Shown here: positions 53,523-63,303 of the stretch, piece after piece
Position numbering within the stretch: the first letter of the stretch is position 1
Layout of the letters: each line of letters begins with the position of its first letter
Origin: Candidatus Pacearchaeota archaeon
Lineage (GTDB): Archaea; Nanobdellota; Nanobdellia; Pacearchaeales; GW2011-AR1
Direction of reading: 5' to 3'
Assembly (NCBI GenBank): GCA_023144035.1
Contig: JAGLGM010000001.1
Coordinates: 199,422-263,421, forward strand
DNA: 64,000 nucleotides
Notes under the pieces: model-generated
Told to the model about the DNA's origin: nothing
What the model saw: only the letters and a program-made list of their open reading frames with translations
Databases searched by the model: none
Program-made: the position numbers and the translations under genes

Positions 53523-54764
53523 TTACTTAACAAATCCAACTTTTTTGAGTAATTCAGAACCATTCATTCTTCCTAATGTTCCTAATCTAGCTTCTTTTTC
53601 ACTAAATTTCTTTTCTCTTAAATTAGAATTATTATAAAACAAAACAGGAACAGGATCTGCAGAATGGTTTTTAAGTTTACAAGGAGTCGCATGATCTGCA
53701 GTTACAACAACTTTTATATTATTTGGAGGTGCAAATTTCCTTACAAATTTAAAAAAAGTCTTATCAATATATTCTAACATCATTTTTTTCTCTAATGGTT
53801 TATTATCATGCCCTGGTAAATCTGTTTCTTTAAGATGAATATATGCATAATCAAATTTTTTATATATTTTTTTCAAAATTTTAATATTAAATTTAACAGC
53901 TTTTTTCAAACCATCATATAAATTATCATAAGCATCTAAACTTTTTAATTTTGGATATTCAAAAGCAAAAACACTCATTCCACTAACTTGTGAAAAACCC
54001 ATTTCTAAAGGCATGTAACTTGGTGAAGCCCATTTTTTATATTGTTTTAATTTAGGAGGTTCTATTCCAGGTCCCCTAATTAAAAGATAATTTGCAGGTA
54101 ATAAGCCTCTTTTTTTTCTAATTTTATTAACTGGATGGTCTTTTAAAACTTCATACACTTTTTCAAGAAATTCATTTATAATATTTGCAGTATATTGTGA
54201 ATTTTCATCATCATCAGTTGGTTTACAAGCCCTAATTTTATGCACTCCTTGAGATTTTCCTTGAGTATATGTTGCATCATTTCCAAGAATATTATCTGAA
54301 AAACCTCCTTTAAACACTAAAACAGCCCTATGTTGAATAGTTGGTTCAAATATAAATTTACATGGCAATTTTATTTTATTTAAGGATTTTGCAATAACTT
54401 CTGCTTCTTCTGTTGTTAATGTTCTACCTGCTCTTCTATCATCAATATTTCCTGATTTAAGATTATCAATTGTTGCAAAATTAACTCTTAAAGCTAAATC
54501 TCCCCTAGTTAATTTAATACCTGTTCCTCTTGTTTCTAATTGCCCTCTTGTACTTGCAATTAAATCATTTCCAAAAATAGACACTATTGCTTCATCTGAC
54601 TCAGGAATAAAACCAGGTTTAACAGGATACATATAACCTAGCTCTCCTCTAGTTGCTAAAAAATCTAAATTAGGTGTATTTGCAGCTTCTAAAGGTGTTT
54701 TTCCATCAAGTTGCTTATTAGGCAAATCTCCCATTCCATCAATAATTACTAACATTCCTTTCAT
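53523..54764 (-). CDS. apgM: Archaeal 2,3-bisphosphoglycerate-independent phosphoglycerate mutase
   Basis: MLVIIDGMGDLPNKQLDGKTPLEAANTPNLD, VVTADHATPCKLKNHSADPVPVL. Confidence 0.93.
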   Translation of the reverse strand: MKGMLVIIDGMGDLPNKQLDGKTPLEAANTPNLDFLATRGELGYMYPVKPGFIPESDEAIVSIFGNDLIASTRGQLETRGTGIKLTRGDLALRVNFATIDNLKSGNIDDRRAGRTLTTEEAEVIAKSLNKIKLPCKFIFEPTIQHRAVLVFKGGFSDNILGNDATYTQGKSQGVHKIRACKPTDDDENSQYTANIINEFLEKVYEVLKDHPVNKIRKKRGLLPANYLLIRGPGIEPPKLKQYKKWASPSYMPLEMGFSQVSGMSVFAFEYPKLKSLDAYDNLYDGLKKAVKFNIKILKKIYKKFDYAYIHLKETDLPGHDNKPLEKKMMLEYIDKTFFKFVRKFAPPNNIKVVVTADHATPCKLKNHSADPVPVLFYNNSNLREKKFSEKEARLGTLGRMNGSELLKKVGFVK

Positions 54765-54930
54765 TTGAATTTCCTTTTCAATTTAATTGGAAAGACAAAT
54801 GAATACAAAATCTTGAAAAGATGTTTTGCTTTCATTAAAAAACAAACCTCTGTTTCTTTATAAAAATTTAGATAATTTGAAAAGTAATAACAAAAGTTAA
54901 TATTATAAACACTTCTTAATTTAAAATAAT

Positions 54931-55965
54931 ATGTTCAAAAAACTAAGAAATAAGCTAAAAAACTGGACAAAAAAGGTAGCAGAAAAGCCATCAGTTGAAA
55001 CTAAAGAAGTCAAGCCACCTATGAAATTTGATGTTGGCAAACAAAAATATGAACCAGATGTAGAAAAAATAAAAAAAAGTAGTTTTATTAAAAAAGTTAC
55101 TTCAAAAATCTCAAAAATTAAAATATCTGAAAAAGAATTTGAAGTTTATTCTGAAGAATTAGAAATGTTGCTTTTAGAAAATAATGTTGCATTAGAAGTT
55201 GCAGAAAAAATAATTCAAGAACTTAAACAAAAAATTGTTGGTAAAGAACTTTTAAAAAAAGAAGTTGAAGGTGAAATTACAGATTGTTTTAAAGAAATTA
55301 TTGAAGAAATTTTAGTCGACCCTTTTGATGTTATTGAAAAAGTTAAAGAAAAAACTTCAGACCAATCAAAAGAACCTTATGTTATTTTATTTTGTGGAAT
55401 AAATGGAACAGGTAAAACAACTACAATTGCAAAAATTGCTAGTTTTCTTAAAAAGAAAAAAATATCTTGTGTTTTTGCAGCTGCAGATACTTTTCGAGCA
55501 GCTTCAATAGAACAAATAAAAAAACATGGAGAAAAATTAGATATTAAAGTTATTTCTCAAGAATATGGAACAGATCCAGCAGCAGTTGGTTTTGATGCTA
55601 TAAAATATGCAAAAAAGAATTTTATTGATTGTGTTTTAATTGATACTGCAGGAAGGATGCATACTTCAAAAAATCTCCTCCACGAAATTGAAAAAATTTC
55701 AAAAGTTTGTAAACCTGATTTAAAAATATTTGTTGGAGAATCTATAACAGGAAATGATATAATAGAACAAGTAAAAAGTTTTGATTGGGCAATTGGAATT
55801 GATGGAATAGTTTTAACAAAAGCAGATATTGATGAAAAAGGCGGAACTGCACTTAGTGTAGGTTATGTTACAAAAAAACCAATTCTTTATCTTGGAACAG
55901 GACAAGAATATAACAAGATAATTGTATTTAATAAAAAGAAATTTATTGAAGATTTAGGACTTTAA
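54931..55965 (+). CDS. ftsY: Signal recognition particle receptor FtsY
   Basis: GINGTGKTTTIAKIA, AADTFRAASIEQ, DTAGRMHTSKNL, LTKADIDEKGGTALS. Confidence 0.95.
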   Translation: MFKKLRNKLKNWTKKVAEKPSVETKEVKPPMKFDVGKQKYEPDVEKIKKSSFIKKVTSKISKIKISEKEFEVYSEELEMLLLENNVALEVAEKIIQELKQKIVGKELLKKEVEGEITDCFKEIIEEILVDPFDVIEKVKEKTSDQSKEPYVILFCGINGTGKTTTIAKIASFLKKKKISCVFAAADTFRAASIEQIKKHGEKLDIKVISQEYGTDPAAVGFDAIKYAKKNFIDCVLIDTAGRMHTSKNLLHEIEKISKVCKPDLKIFVGESITGNDIIEQVKSFDWAIGIDGIVLTKADIDEKGGTALSVGYVTKKPILYLGTGQEYNKIIVFNKKKFIEDLGL

Positions 55966-57110
55966 GAACCATCCTTAATTAAATTCAATAAAAATATTGC
56001 TAAAATTGCAACTCCTGATAAATATACAAACATTGTAGTATAACTTATTTCCCACAAATAACCTGCAATTAAACCTCCGATTACACTTACTAAACCAATT
56101 GAAACATAATATAATCCATGTGCTGTTCCTTTTAATTCTCCAGATAAATCAGAAACATATGCTCTTTGATTAGTATCTGTAATAGCATAAACTACCCCAT
56201 AAATTAAAAATAATACAGCCAATAGCCAAACATTCTCGGAAAAAACAAAACCTAATGTTACAAGTAAAAATAAAACATAACCCATTAACAAAACCTTTTT
56301 TCTTCCTATTTTATCAGATAGTTTCCCAAAAGGTATTGCAAAGAAAGCATAAGTAAGTGTAAACAAAGCATAAAAAATCATAGGGATAATAATACTTCCT
56401 GTAATTTCTTGAGCTCTTAACAACATAAACATATACAATCCAAAATTAGCTAATGTGAAAATAGAAACTACAAAAATAAAATATTTTAACCTTCTATCTA
56501 ATTTTTTCAAGCCTTTAACTAATCCCTCTTTTACAGGTTTTGTTTTTTTCTCAGATACAAAAAATAAAGGAATTAAAGAAAATGCAGATATTCCAGCTGC
56601 AATAAAGATAATTATTTTAAATCCTAATTCAAATTTCCAAAATAAAAATACAACTAATAAAATCCCAATAATTCCTCCTATGCTTTCAATTAATCTATGT
56701 AATCCAAAATCTCTTCCATGTTTTTTTGAAGCTACACTAATCATTGCATCTCTAGGTGCATCTCTTAATTTCCCAAATCTTTCAAAAGAAATAAAACCAA
56801 CTAATAATTGCCAAGAACCTGCAATTCCCATTAAAAATTTAAAAATTACAGAGAAAAAATATCCAAACAAAACTATTGGATTTCTTTTACCTAATTTATC
56901 TGAAAACCACCCTCCAAAAAATTTAAACAAACTTGAAAATCCTTCTCTTAAACCACTTAATAAACCTATAGCTACACCTCCTCCTCCAAGTGCTGTAATA
57001 TAAAAAGGAAGAATAGGTGAAACCATTTCACTTCCAATTTCATTAAATAAACTAGCCCCTCCAAGAAGTTTAATATTTCTCAAACTACCATTCCTCTTTT
57101 TTCTAGCCAT
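55962..57110 (-). CDS. MFS-family transporter
   Basis: GGWFSDKLGKRNPIVLFGY and GKLSDKIGRKKVLLMGY MFS motifs. Confidence 0.88.
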   Translation of the reverse strand: MARKKRNGSLRNIKLLGGASLFNEIGSEMVSPILPFYITALGGGGVAIGLLSGLREGFSSLFKFFGGWFSDKLGKRNPIVLFGYFFSVIFKFLMGIAGSWQLLVGFISFERFGKLRDAPRDAMISVASKKHGRDFGLHRLIESIGGIIGILLVVFLFWKFELGFKIIIFIAAGISAFSLIPLFFVSEKKTKPVKEGLVKGLKKLDRRLKYFIFVVSIFTLANFGLYMFMLLRAQEITGSIIIPMIFYALFTLTYAFFAIPFGKLSDKIGRKKVLLMGYVLFLLVTLGFVFSENVWLLAVLFLIYGVVYAITDTNQRAYVSDLSGELKGTAHGLYYVSIGLVSVIGGLIAGYLWEISYTTMFVYLSGVAILAIFLLNLIKDGS

Positions 57111-57157
57111 GTTTTTCTAAAGAAATTCTATTTTATAATTCTTACTAAACTTAAAAT

Positions 57158-57574
57158 TCAAATCTTCTTTAATTTTTCAGCAACATCCTTAACTTCTTCT
57201 ATTTTTTCTGCTGTTAGCATATTTTCTTCAGCATACTTTTTTATAAGGTTAAATGACTTCAGCTTTTTTCCAAATTTATCCATCCAAGAATAACGAGGAA
57301 ACAAAAGATAATGAAACCCTGTATCTGAATCTTCGCTTTGAAAAAAGTAAACTTTTTCTATTTTTAATTTATCTTTTAACACTTTTCTCCATTTAAGAAT
57401 CAAATTACAAAATTCAGAATATTCTTGTTCTGAAAAATCCAAAATAGAATCAACATCTTTCTTTGAGCCAATAACTAAAAAACCAGGAATTGGAACTTCC
57501 CAATCTTGAAAAACTTTAAAATTTTCAGTTTCTTCAATAAGACAATCTCTAAAAGGACATTCATTTTTTGCCAT
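57158..57574 (-). CDS. Divergent HIT-like/GalT-like fold protein
   Basis: ENFKVFQDWEVPIPGFLVIGSKKDV..FSEQEYSEFCNLI..VYFFQSEDSDTGFHYLLFPRY; start set at MAKNECPF. Confidence 0.5.
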   Translation of the reverse strand: MAKNECPFRDCLIEETENFKVFQDWEVPIPGFLVIGSKKDVDSILDFSEQEYSEFCNLILKWRKVLKDKLKIEKVYFFQSEDSDTGFHYLLFPRYSWMDKFGKKLKSFNLIKKYAEENMLTAEKIEEVKDVAEKLKKI

Positions 57575-57625
57575 AAAAACAACAAAAAACAAAACTTTAA
57601 TAATGTATCTCCCACTCATTAAAAT

Positions 57626-58993
57626 ATGTTAGAAAGGTTAGGAGAAGTTATTAAAAAAGCAACAAATCGTATAGCTAATGCTATATTTCTTGATAAAAAT
57701 CTTATGGATTCTATTGTAAGAGATTTACAAAGAGCTTTAATTGAAGCAGATGTAAATATTCTTTTAATTAAGAAAATAAGTGATAAGATAAAAAAAGAAG
57801 CTCTAGATGAAAGAATAAAAGGAGTTGAGAAAAAAGAACATGTTATCAAACTATTACATGATGAACTAACAAATATTTTAGGAGAACATATTCAATTAAA
57901 ACTTAAAAAAACACAAAATAAAATAATTCTCTTAGGATTATATGGAGCAGGTAAAACAACTACAATTGCTAAATTAGGAAATTATTTTGCAAAACGAGGA
58001 AGTAAAGTTGCTTTAGTTGGATTAGATGTTCATAGACCTGCTGCAAAAGAACAATTAAGACAATTAGCAGAAAAAAACAAATTAAATTGTTTTATTGATG
58101 AAAAAGAAAACAATGCAATAAAAACTTGGAAAAAATTTGAAAAAGATTTAAAAAAATATGATTTAATTTTAATTGATACTGCAGGAAGACATAGTTTAGA
58201 TAAAGAATTAATCAAAGAAATAACAGCCTTAAATAAAGAAATAAAACCTACAGAGTCAATTTTAGTTATGCCTGCAGATATTGGACAAGCTGCAAAAAAA
58301 CAAGCTCAAGAATTTAAAGATGCTGTAAAAATTTCAGGTGTAATTATTACTCGTATGGATTCTACTGCAAAAGGAGGAGGAGCCTTAACAGCATGTGGAG
58401 AAACAAAAGCCCCTGTTTATTTTATAGCAACAGGTGAAAAAATAAATGATCTTGAAGAATTTAATCCTGAATCATTTTTATCTAGACTTTTAGGAATGGG
58501 TGATTTACAAACTTTAATTGAAAAAGTAAAATCTGTTACAAACGAAGGTAAGCAAGAAGAAATGCAAAAAAGATTAGAAGAAGGAAAACTAACTTTAGAT
58601 GATGTTATTGAACAAGTTAAATCGATGGGTGATATGGGGGGATTTGATAAAATAAAATCAATGATTCCTGGATTAGGAAATGCAAAAATTCCAGAAGGAA
58701 TGTTAGGAACTCAAGAAGAAAAAATAAAGAAATGGGAGCACATTATAAAATCAATGACTTCTGAAGAAAAAAACAACCCTGAAATATTAAAAAAACAAAC
58801 TTCAAGAATAGCAAGGATTGCTAAAGGTTCTGGTGTAAATAATAGTGATGTTCGTTCACTCCTCAAACAATATGATATGTTAAGTGAAATGATAAAGGGC
58901 GGATCAGATATAGATATGTCACAAGGTTTTTCACAAAAACAAATGCAAAAGTTAATGAAGAAGTTTGGTAAAAAGAAAATGCGGAGGATGTGA
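57626..58993 (+). CDS. srp54: Signal recognition particle protein SRP54
   Basis: GLYGAGKTTTIAKLG, GLDVHRPAAKEQL, DTAGRHSLDKEL, TRMDSTAKGGGALT; Met-rich M domain. Confidence 0.95.
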   Translation: MLERLGEVIKKATNRIANAIFLDKNLMDSIVRDLQRALIEADVNILLIKKISDKIKKEALDERIKGVEKKEHVIKLLHDELTNILGEHIQLKLKKTQNKIILLGLYGAGKTTTIAKLGNYFAKRGSKVALVGLDVHRPAAKEQLRQLAEKNKLNCFIDEKENNAIKTWKKFEKDLKKYDLILIDTAGRHSLDKELIKEITALNKEIKPTESILVMPADIGQAAKKQAQEFKDAVKISGVIITRMDSTAKGGGALTACGETKAPVYFIATGEKINDLEEFNPESFLSRLLGMGDLQTLIEKVKSVTNEGKQEEMQKRLEEGKLTLDDVIEQVKSMGDMGGFDKIKSMIPGLGNAKIPEGMLGTQEEKIKKWEHIIKSMTSEEKNNPEILKKQTSRIARIAKGSGVNNSDVRSLLKQYDMLSEMIKGGSDIDMSQGFSQKQMQKLMKKFGKKKMRRM

Positions 58994-59426
58994 GATAAAA
59001 AAAGAAGAAGAAAGTTTTTTTGATCAAATTACAGAATTTTTAGAATATTTAGGAAAAACAGGCCATAATGAAAAAGCTAGAACAAAAACAAATTTAATTA
59101 AAAAGTTTAGTAAAGAAAAATTTGAAAATGTTTTTGATTTCTGTTTCAATAATCGCTTTGTTGAATATGATTTACCAACAAAAGATAACATAATTCGCAT
59201 CGCCATAAAAGGAATTAGATTTTTAGAAGACCATAATCAAAAAAAGGTTCTTAGTGAACATAATAAAACAACTCTTTATCTTACAACAATTTTAGTCTTA
59301 ACAACAATTTTAGCAACATTTATAGGGATAAGATTAACTAGTCCAATTTTATTAATAATTATCTATGGAATTATTGTTTTAGGCGTAACAAGAATCTTTA
59401 AAAAAAACAAGATTATAAAAGTATAA
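58965..59426 (+). CDS. Hypothetical protein with two C-terminal TM segments (start uncertain)
   Basis: 153 aa ORF with only a TTG start inside srp54. Confidence 0.5.
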   Translation: MVKRKCGGCEIKKEEESFFDQITEFLEYLGKTGHNEKARTKTNLIKKFSKEKFENVFDFCFNNRFVEYDLPTKDNIIRIAIKGIRFLEDHNQKKVLSEHNKTTLYLTTILVLTTILATFIGIRLTSPILLIIIYGIIVLGVTRIFKKNKIIKV

Positions 59427-59466
59427 AATAAAACCAACAACTTCAATTTCAAAACCTCAAAACTAA

Positions 59467-60147
59467 TCACTCCTCCCTTAGATTTCCTTCGAGACCTCTA
59501 ATCTTCCCATTCTGAACTAATTTAAATCTTGTAAAAAATTTATAAGGTTTAATTTTTTTACCATCCTTTGTTGCAGAAGCTGTAACAGGAAAAGAAAAAA
59601 CAAAAATATCTCCTGGCTCTTCCTCAACAACTTCTCCAGGATTACAAAAATATCTTACATTATTTCCTTTTTCCATTCTTTCTAATTTAACTGAATAAGG
59701 AACTCCTAAAATAACAAGATGGATACTATCTTTCAAAAGATTATTTTCAAAGTCATCAAATGCTTCAGGTAAAAGTTTATATTTCTTGTCAAATATCTTT
59801 CCTTCTAAAGAAGCTCTTTCTACCCTTGGTTTACATCTAATTGAAGAGTAATTATCTAAAACATAACAAGAATCTTTAAATGAATAATCAAATATTTCTT
59901 TTCTTGAATTCCAAATTCCACGATTAAAAATTTCCTGATAAGTTGAATCATTTATTTTATTAAAATTCATTTCATAAACTTTCATAATGGAAAAGCTCAT
60001 CTCATTAGAATCCTTTTCAAAATAGCCTAATTTAGGATTAAAACGCCCCTCTCCTTTCATACGAAAATCAAAATGAACCTTCTCCTGAGAAAAAGCCATA
60101 CTTGATAAAAAAATTAAACTACTTAGAAGAATCTTCTTAAGTTTCAT
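59467..60147 (-). CDS. Secreted hypothetical protein
   Basis: Signal peptide MKLKKILLSSLIFLSSMAFS. Confidence 0.55.
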   Translation of the reverse strand: MKLKKILLSSLIFLSSMAFSQEKVHFDFRMKGEGRFNPKLGYFEKDSNEMSFSIMKVYEMNFNKINDSTYQEIFNRGIWNSRKEIFDYSFKDSCYVLDNYSSIRCKPRVERASLEGKIFDKKYKLLPEAFDDFENNLLKDSIHLVILGVPYSVKLERMEKGNNVRYFCNPGEVVEEEPGDIFVFSFPVTASATKDGKKIKPYKFFTRFKLVQNGKIRGLEGNLREE

Positions 60148-60236
60148 AAAAACAAACAAAAAAACTTAATATAAAAAGATTTAGTAACAAAAATTCACAG
60201 GACAAAACTTAAAACTATTTCTTTCCTCATTTATCT

Positions 60237-60899
60237 ATGGTCTCTAAATTAATAGCTCAAGGTGCAGGAAAATCAAAGATTTGCGCACCCAGCAAATCAA
60301 AACTTATCGCGCAGGGGGCGGAAGCAAAAATACTTCTTTCAGATAAAACAATCACAAAAGATAGAATTGTAAAATCATATAGAATTCCTAAACTTGATAA
60401 TAAAATTAGAAAGTCTAGAACAAAAGCAGAAACAAAGCTTCTAAACAAAGCTTCTAAAATAATTAATATTCCAACGCCAATTATTGAAGACAAAGATAAA
60501 TTTCAAATAAAAATGCCTTTTATCGACGGAAAAAAACTTTCAGACAACTTAAACAAATTCCCTCTTTTAAAACAAAAACAAATTTGTAAACAAATTGGAC
60601 AAGATGTTGCAAAAATTCATGATGAAAATATTATTCATGGAGACCTCACAACTTCAAATATGATCTTAAAAGACAATTTAATTTTCTTCATAGATTTTGG
60701 ATTAGGATATATAAGTCATAAATTTGAAGACAAAGCAGTTGATATTCATTTATTTAAACAAGCACTTGAAGCAAAACATTTTCAAAATTGGGAAATTCTT
60801 TTCAAGGAATTTGAAAAATCATACAGTAAATCAAAAGACGCCAAAATAATATTTGAAAGATTAAAAGCAGTAGAAAAACGTGGAAGATATAAACATTAA
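60237..60899 (+). CDS. bud32: Kae1-associated kinase Bud32 (stand-alone)
   Basis: IAQGAEAKILL, KSYRIPKLDNKIRKSRTKAETKLL, IHGDLTTSNMIL, FIDFGLGYIS, RGRYK C-terminus. Confidence 0.93.
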   Translation: MVSKLIAQGAGKSKICAPSKSKLIAQGAEAKILLSDKTITKDRIVKSYRIPKLDNKIRKSRTKAETKLLNKASKIINIPTPIIEDKDKFQIKMPFIDGKKLSDNLNKFPLLKQKQICKQIGQDVAKIHDENIIHGDLTTSNMILKDNLIFFIDFGLGYISHKFEDKAVDIHLFKQALEAKHFQNWEILFKEFEKSYSKSKDAKIIFERLKAVEKRGRYKH

Positions 60900-60904
60900 A
60901 TTAT

Positions 60905-61753
60905 TTAAATTTCAAAAAAAGTAGAAACTAAATCATTTAATTCATTTGTATCATCATAAATTCCTTTAAAGGAATTAGAATTGTCAAAACCACATGTAAC
61001 TTTATAAGTTCCGGGAGGAAGACTTTCTTGAAAATTCCCTGAATCTATAGAGAATTTAATTCTTTCTCCTTTAGAAAAAACATCTACTCCATTAAACCAT
61101 TTAGCCAAGAAAAAATCTTTTCCAAAAAACTTTGCAAATCCATAATCTCCTTTACCAAAACAACGATAATTACCAGTTCCTTTTCTTGGAGACTCTCTAT
61201 CAAAACCAAATTGAAGACATCCCTCTACAATATCATTTGGTCCATTATTTTTCAAAACAACAGAATATTTATTCTTACCTAAATTACATTTAATTGCCTC
61301 AATATCTATATTCAAGTCATCTTTTTCTGTAATAAAGAAATCAAAAGATAATTCTTCCTCTTCTAATGAATTAAGATCTTTTACAACCAATGTAAAAACA
61401 TTTTTCCCTTCATTAAAAAAAGAAGGTTGAGCAAACCCATATTCTACACTCTCACCTAAATCTAAAAAACCCTTTCCCTCATTAATCCCTTCAAAACAAT
61501 CAGTTGAACAAGTTCCAACATTACCATTAACATATTCTTTTATTTCTAAATTTCCTGTTTTAGAATTATCTTCATTTAAAATGCTAAATTTAAAATAAGA
61601 AAAGGTATCAAAAAATAAATTATCTTTATCTGTAAGAATTTTCTCTTTAAATTCTGAGTCATATTGATAAGCTCCCTCATAATTAATTGTAATTGAACTT
61701 ACAAAATTAAGTAAAAGAATAAGAAAAACCAAAGTAAAAATTAATCTCTTCAT
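60905..61753 (-). CDS. Secreted hypothetical protein
   Basis: Signal peptide MKRLIFTLVFLILLLNFVSS; Ig-like beta-rich composition. Confidence 0.5.
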   Translation of the reverse strand: MKRLIFTLVFLILLLNFVSSITINYEGAYQYDSEFKEKILTDKDNLFFDTFSYFKFSILNEDNSKTGNLEIKEYVNGNVGTCSTDCFEGINEGKGFLDLGESVEYGFAQPSFFNEGKNVFTLVVKDLNSLEEEELSFDFFITEKDDLNIDIEAIKCNLGKNKYSVVLKNNGPNDIVEGCLQFGFDRESPRKGTGNYRCFGKGDYGFAKFFGKDFFLAKWFNGVDVFSKGERIKFSIDSGNFQESLPPGTYKVTCGFDNSNSFKGIYDDTNELNDLVSTFFEI

Positions 61754-61897
61754 AATTTAAAAAAACTATTATCCTTTAAAAATATTTCTAATTTTATTTA
61801 TCTAAATATTCTGTAGACCAAAGTAAAAATTCTTTGTTCCCCATCAATATACAAACCAAAATTCTTTTTTAACAATTTATCTTTTAGAAAATATATA

Positions 61898-61912
61898 TAG
61901 CCCCACCAGGAT
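61898..61912 (-). repeat. Partial duplicate of the tRNA-Gln 3' end
   Basis: tagccccaccaggat identical to 61961-61975. Confidence 0.7.
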
Positions 61913-61960
61913 CCTCGTTAGAGGTTCTTGTGCCATTTGGTATCGAACCTTGGTTCGAAA

Positions 61961-62033
61961 TAGCCCCACCAGGATTCGAACCTGGGTCCCAGCCTTCAAA
62001 GGGCTGTATACTTGACCACTATACTATGGGGCT
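61961..62033 (-). tRNA. tRNA-Gln (anticodon TTG)
   Basis: AGCCCCA/TGGGGCT; CAGCC-CTTTGAA-GGCTG; T-loop TTCGAAT. Confidence 0.92.
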
Positions 62034-62079
62034 ATAGAAAAAATATCCAATCTAGATTTATAAGGGTTTTGTTATATTT

Positions 62080-62874
62080 TTATTCAAACAAACTTTCATA
62101 AAAGATAGTTCGATTAATATCTTGCCTTTTTGGTTTAATCCACCTAAACATTCTCTTCATTTTTATTGGTTTATGTTTTTTACCTAATAAAGAAGCTGCA
62201 AGTCTGTTAATTTCATCAGTAACTTCTGATTTTGGATTATGTTGGGCATGTGTTTTAAACTTAGATTGAGCTTTAGGTACATTAATATCATGTGGTAAAA
62301 CAGCCATTACAGGAATTTCTGTTGTCTTTTCAATATCATTTGCAGATAATTCAAAATTCTTTTTATACACTTTATTAATAATTAAACCTGTTAATGGAGC
62401 CCCTCTTTGTTTAATCATCTTAGCAGTCTTTAAAGTAGTACTCATTGTTGGATAATCAGGTGTTGTAACAATAAATATATTATCAGCTGCATTCATAACA
62501 CCTCTTGATTCTTCATTTAAAGAAGGAGGAGAGTCAATAATAATTAAATCATACTTTCTCTTTAAACCTTTTAATTTATCTTTTAATTTTAAAGGGTTTA
62601 CTTGAGATTTATTATGCAATGAAGAAGGAATTATATCAAAATTTTCCAATTTATGAACAGCATCTTTTGGATTTATTTCTCCTCTTAAAACATGATGAAG
62701 TGTTTTCTCAGGGTCAATAACATTTAAATGAAGCCCTAAATTCGGAGCAGATAAATTTCCATCAACTAATAAAACCTTTTTTCCAAACTTAGAAAGAGCA
62801 TCTCCTAATGCTGTTACAGTAGAAGTTTTACCCACACCACCTTTTAAGCTAAGAATACTTATTATCTTACCCAT
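62080..62874 (-). CDS. MinD/ParA-family ATPase
   Basis: SLKGGVGKTSTVTALGDALSKFGKKVLLVDGNLSAPNLGLHL; DLIIIDSPPSL. Confidence 0.9.
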   Translation of the reverse strand: MGKIISILSLKGGVGKTSTVTALGDALSKFGKKVLLVDGNLSAPNLGLHLNVIDPEKTLHHVLRGEINPKDAVHKLENFDIIPSSLHNKSQVNPLKLKDKLKGLKRKYDLIIIDSPPSLNEESRGVMNAADNIFIVTTPDYPTMSTTLKTAKMIKQRGAPLTGLIINKVYKKNFELSANDIEKTTEIPVMAVLPHDINVPKAQSKFKTHAQHNPKSEVTDEINRLAASLLGKKHKPIKMKRMFRWIKPKRQDINRTIFYESLFE

Positions 62875-62944
62875 ACTTTATCTAATTTTTTATTATTTAA
62901 AAATCCTACCAAAGCTTTAAAAAACATAATCACGAACTAATAAA

Positions 62945-63283
62945 ATGCCAAAAGCAAAAGAAGTTAAAAAACCAGAAAAAGCAAAAAAACTCTCTCAAAA
63001 AGATTATGAAAAAAAAGTCTTAGAGTTAGCAAAAAAAGGAATTACTAGTGAAAAAATAGGAGAATCATTAAAAAGAGAAGGAATTCATTCAAAAGAATAT
63101 TCCAAAAAAATTTCTAAAATACTTGGAGACAAATATATTAATCCAGATTTAAAAAATGTGGAAGTTAAGTTAGAAAGAATAAAAAAACATTATACTGAAA
63201 ATAAGCAAGATAAGAGATCTATGAGAGAAAAAGATAGGGTTTTTGCACAGTTAAGAAAGTTGAAGAAGTATTTCAAAGTGTAA
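62945..63283 (+). CDS. rps15: Ribosomal protein uS15
   Basis: ELAKKGITSEKIGESLKREGIHS...LKNVEVKLERIKKHYTENKQDKRSMREKDRVFAQLRKLKKYFK. Confidence 0.88.
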   Translation: MPKAKEVKKPEKAKKLSQKDYEKKVLELAKKGITSEKIGESLKREGIHSKEYSKKISKILGDKYINPDLKNVEVKLERIKKHYTENKQDKRSMREKDRVFAQLRKLKKYFKV

Positions 63284-63303
63284 TAATTAAATTAATTTTT
63301 AAG

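Noticed and set aside
56455-57003. 182-aa + strand ORF
   Set aside because: Antisense to an MFS transporter with clear motifs; no family resemblance
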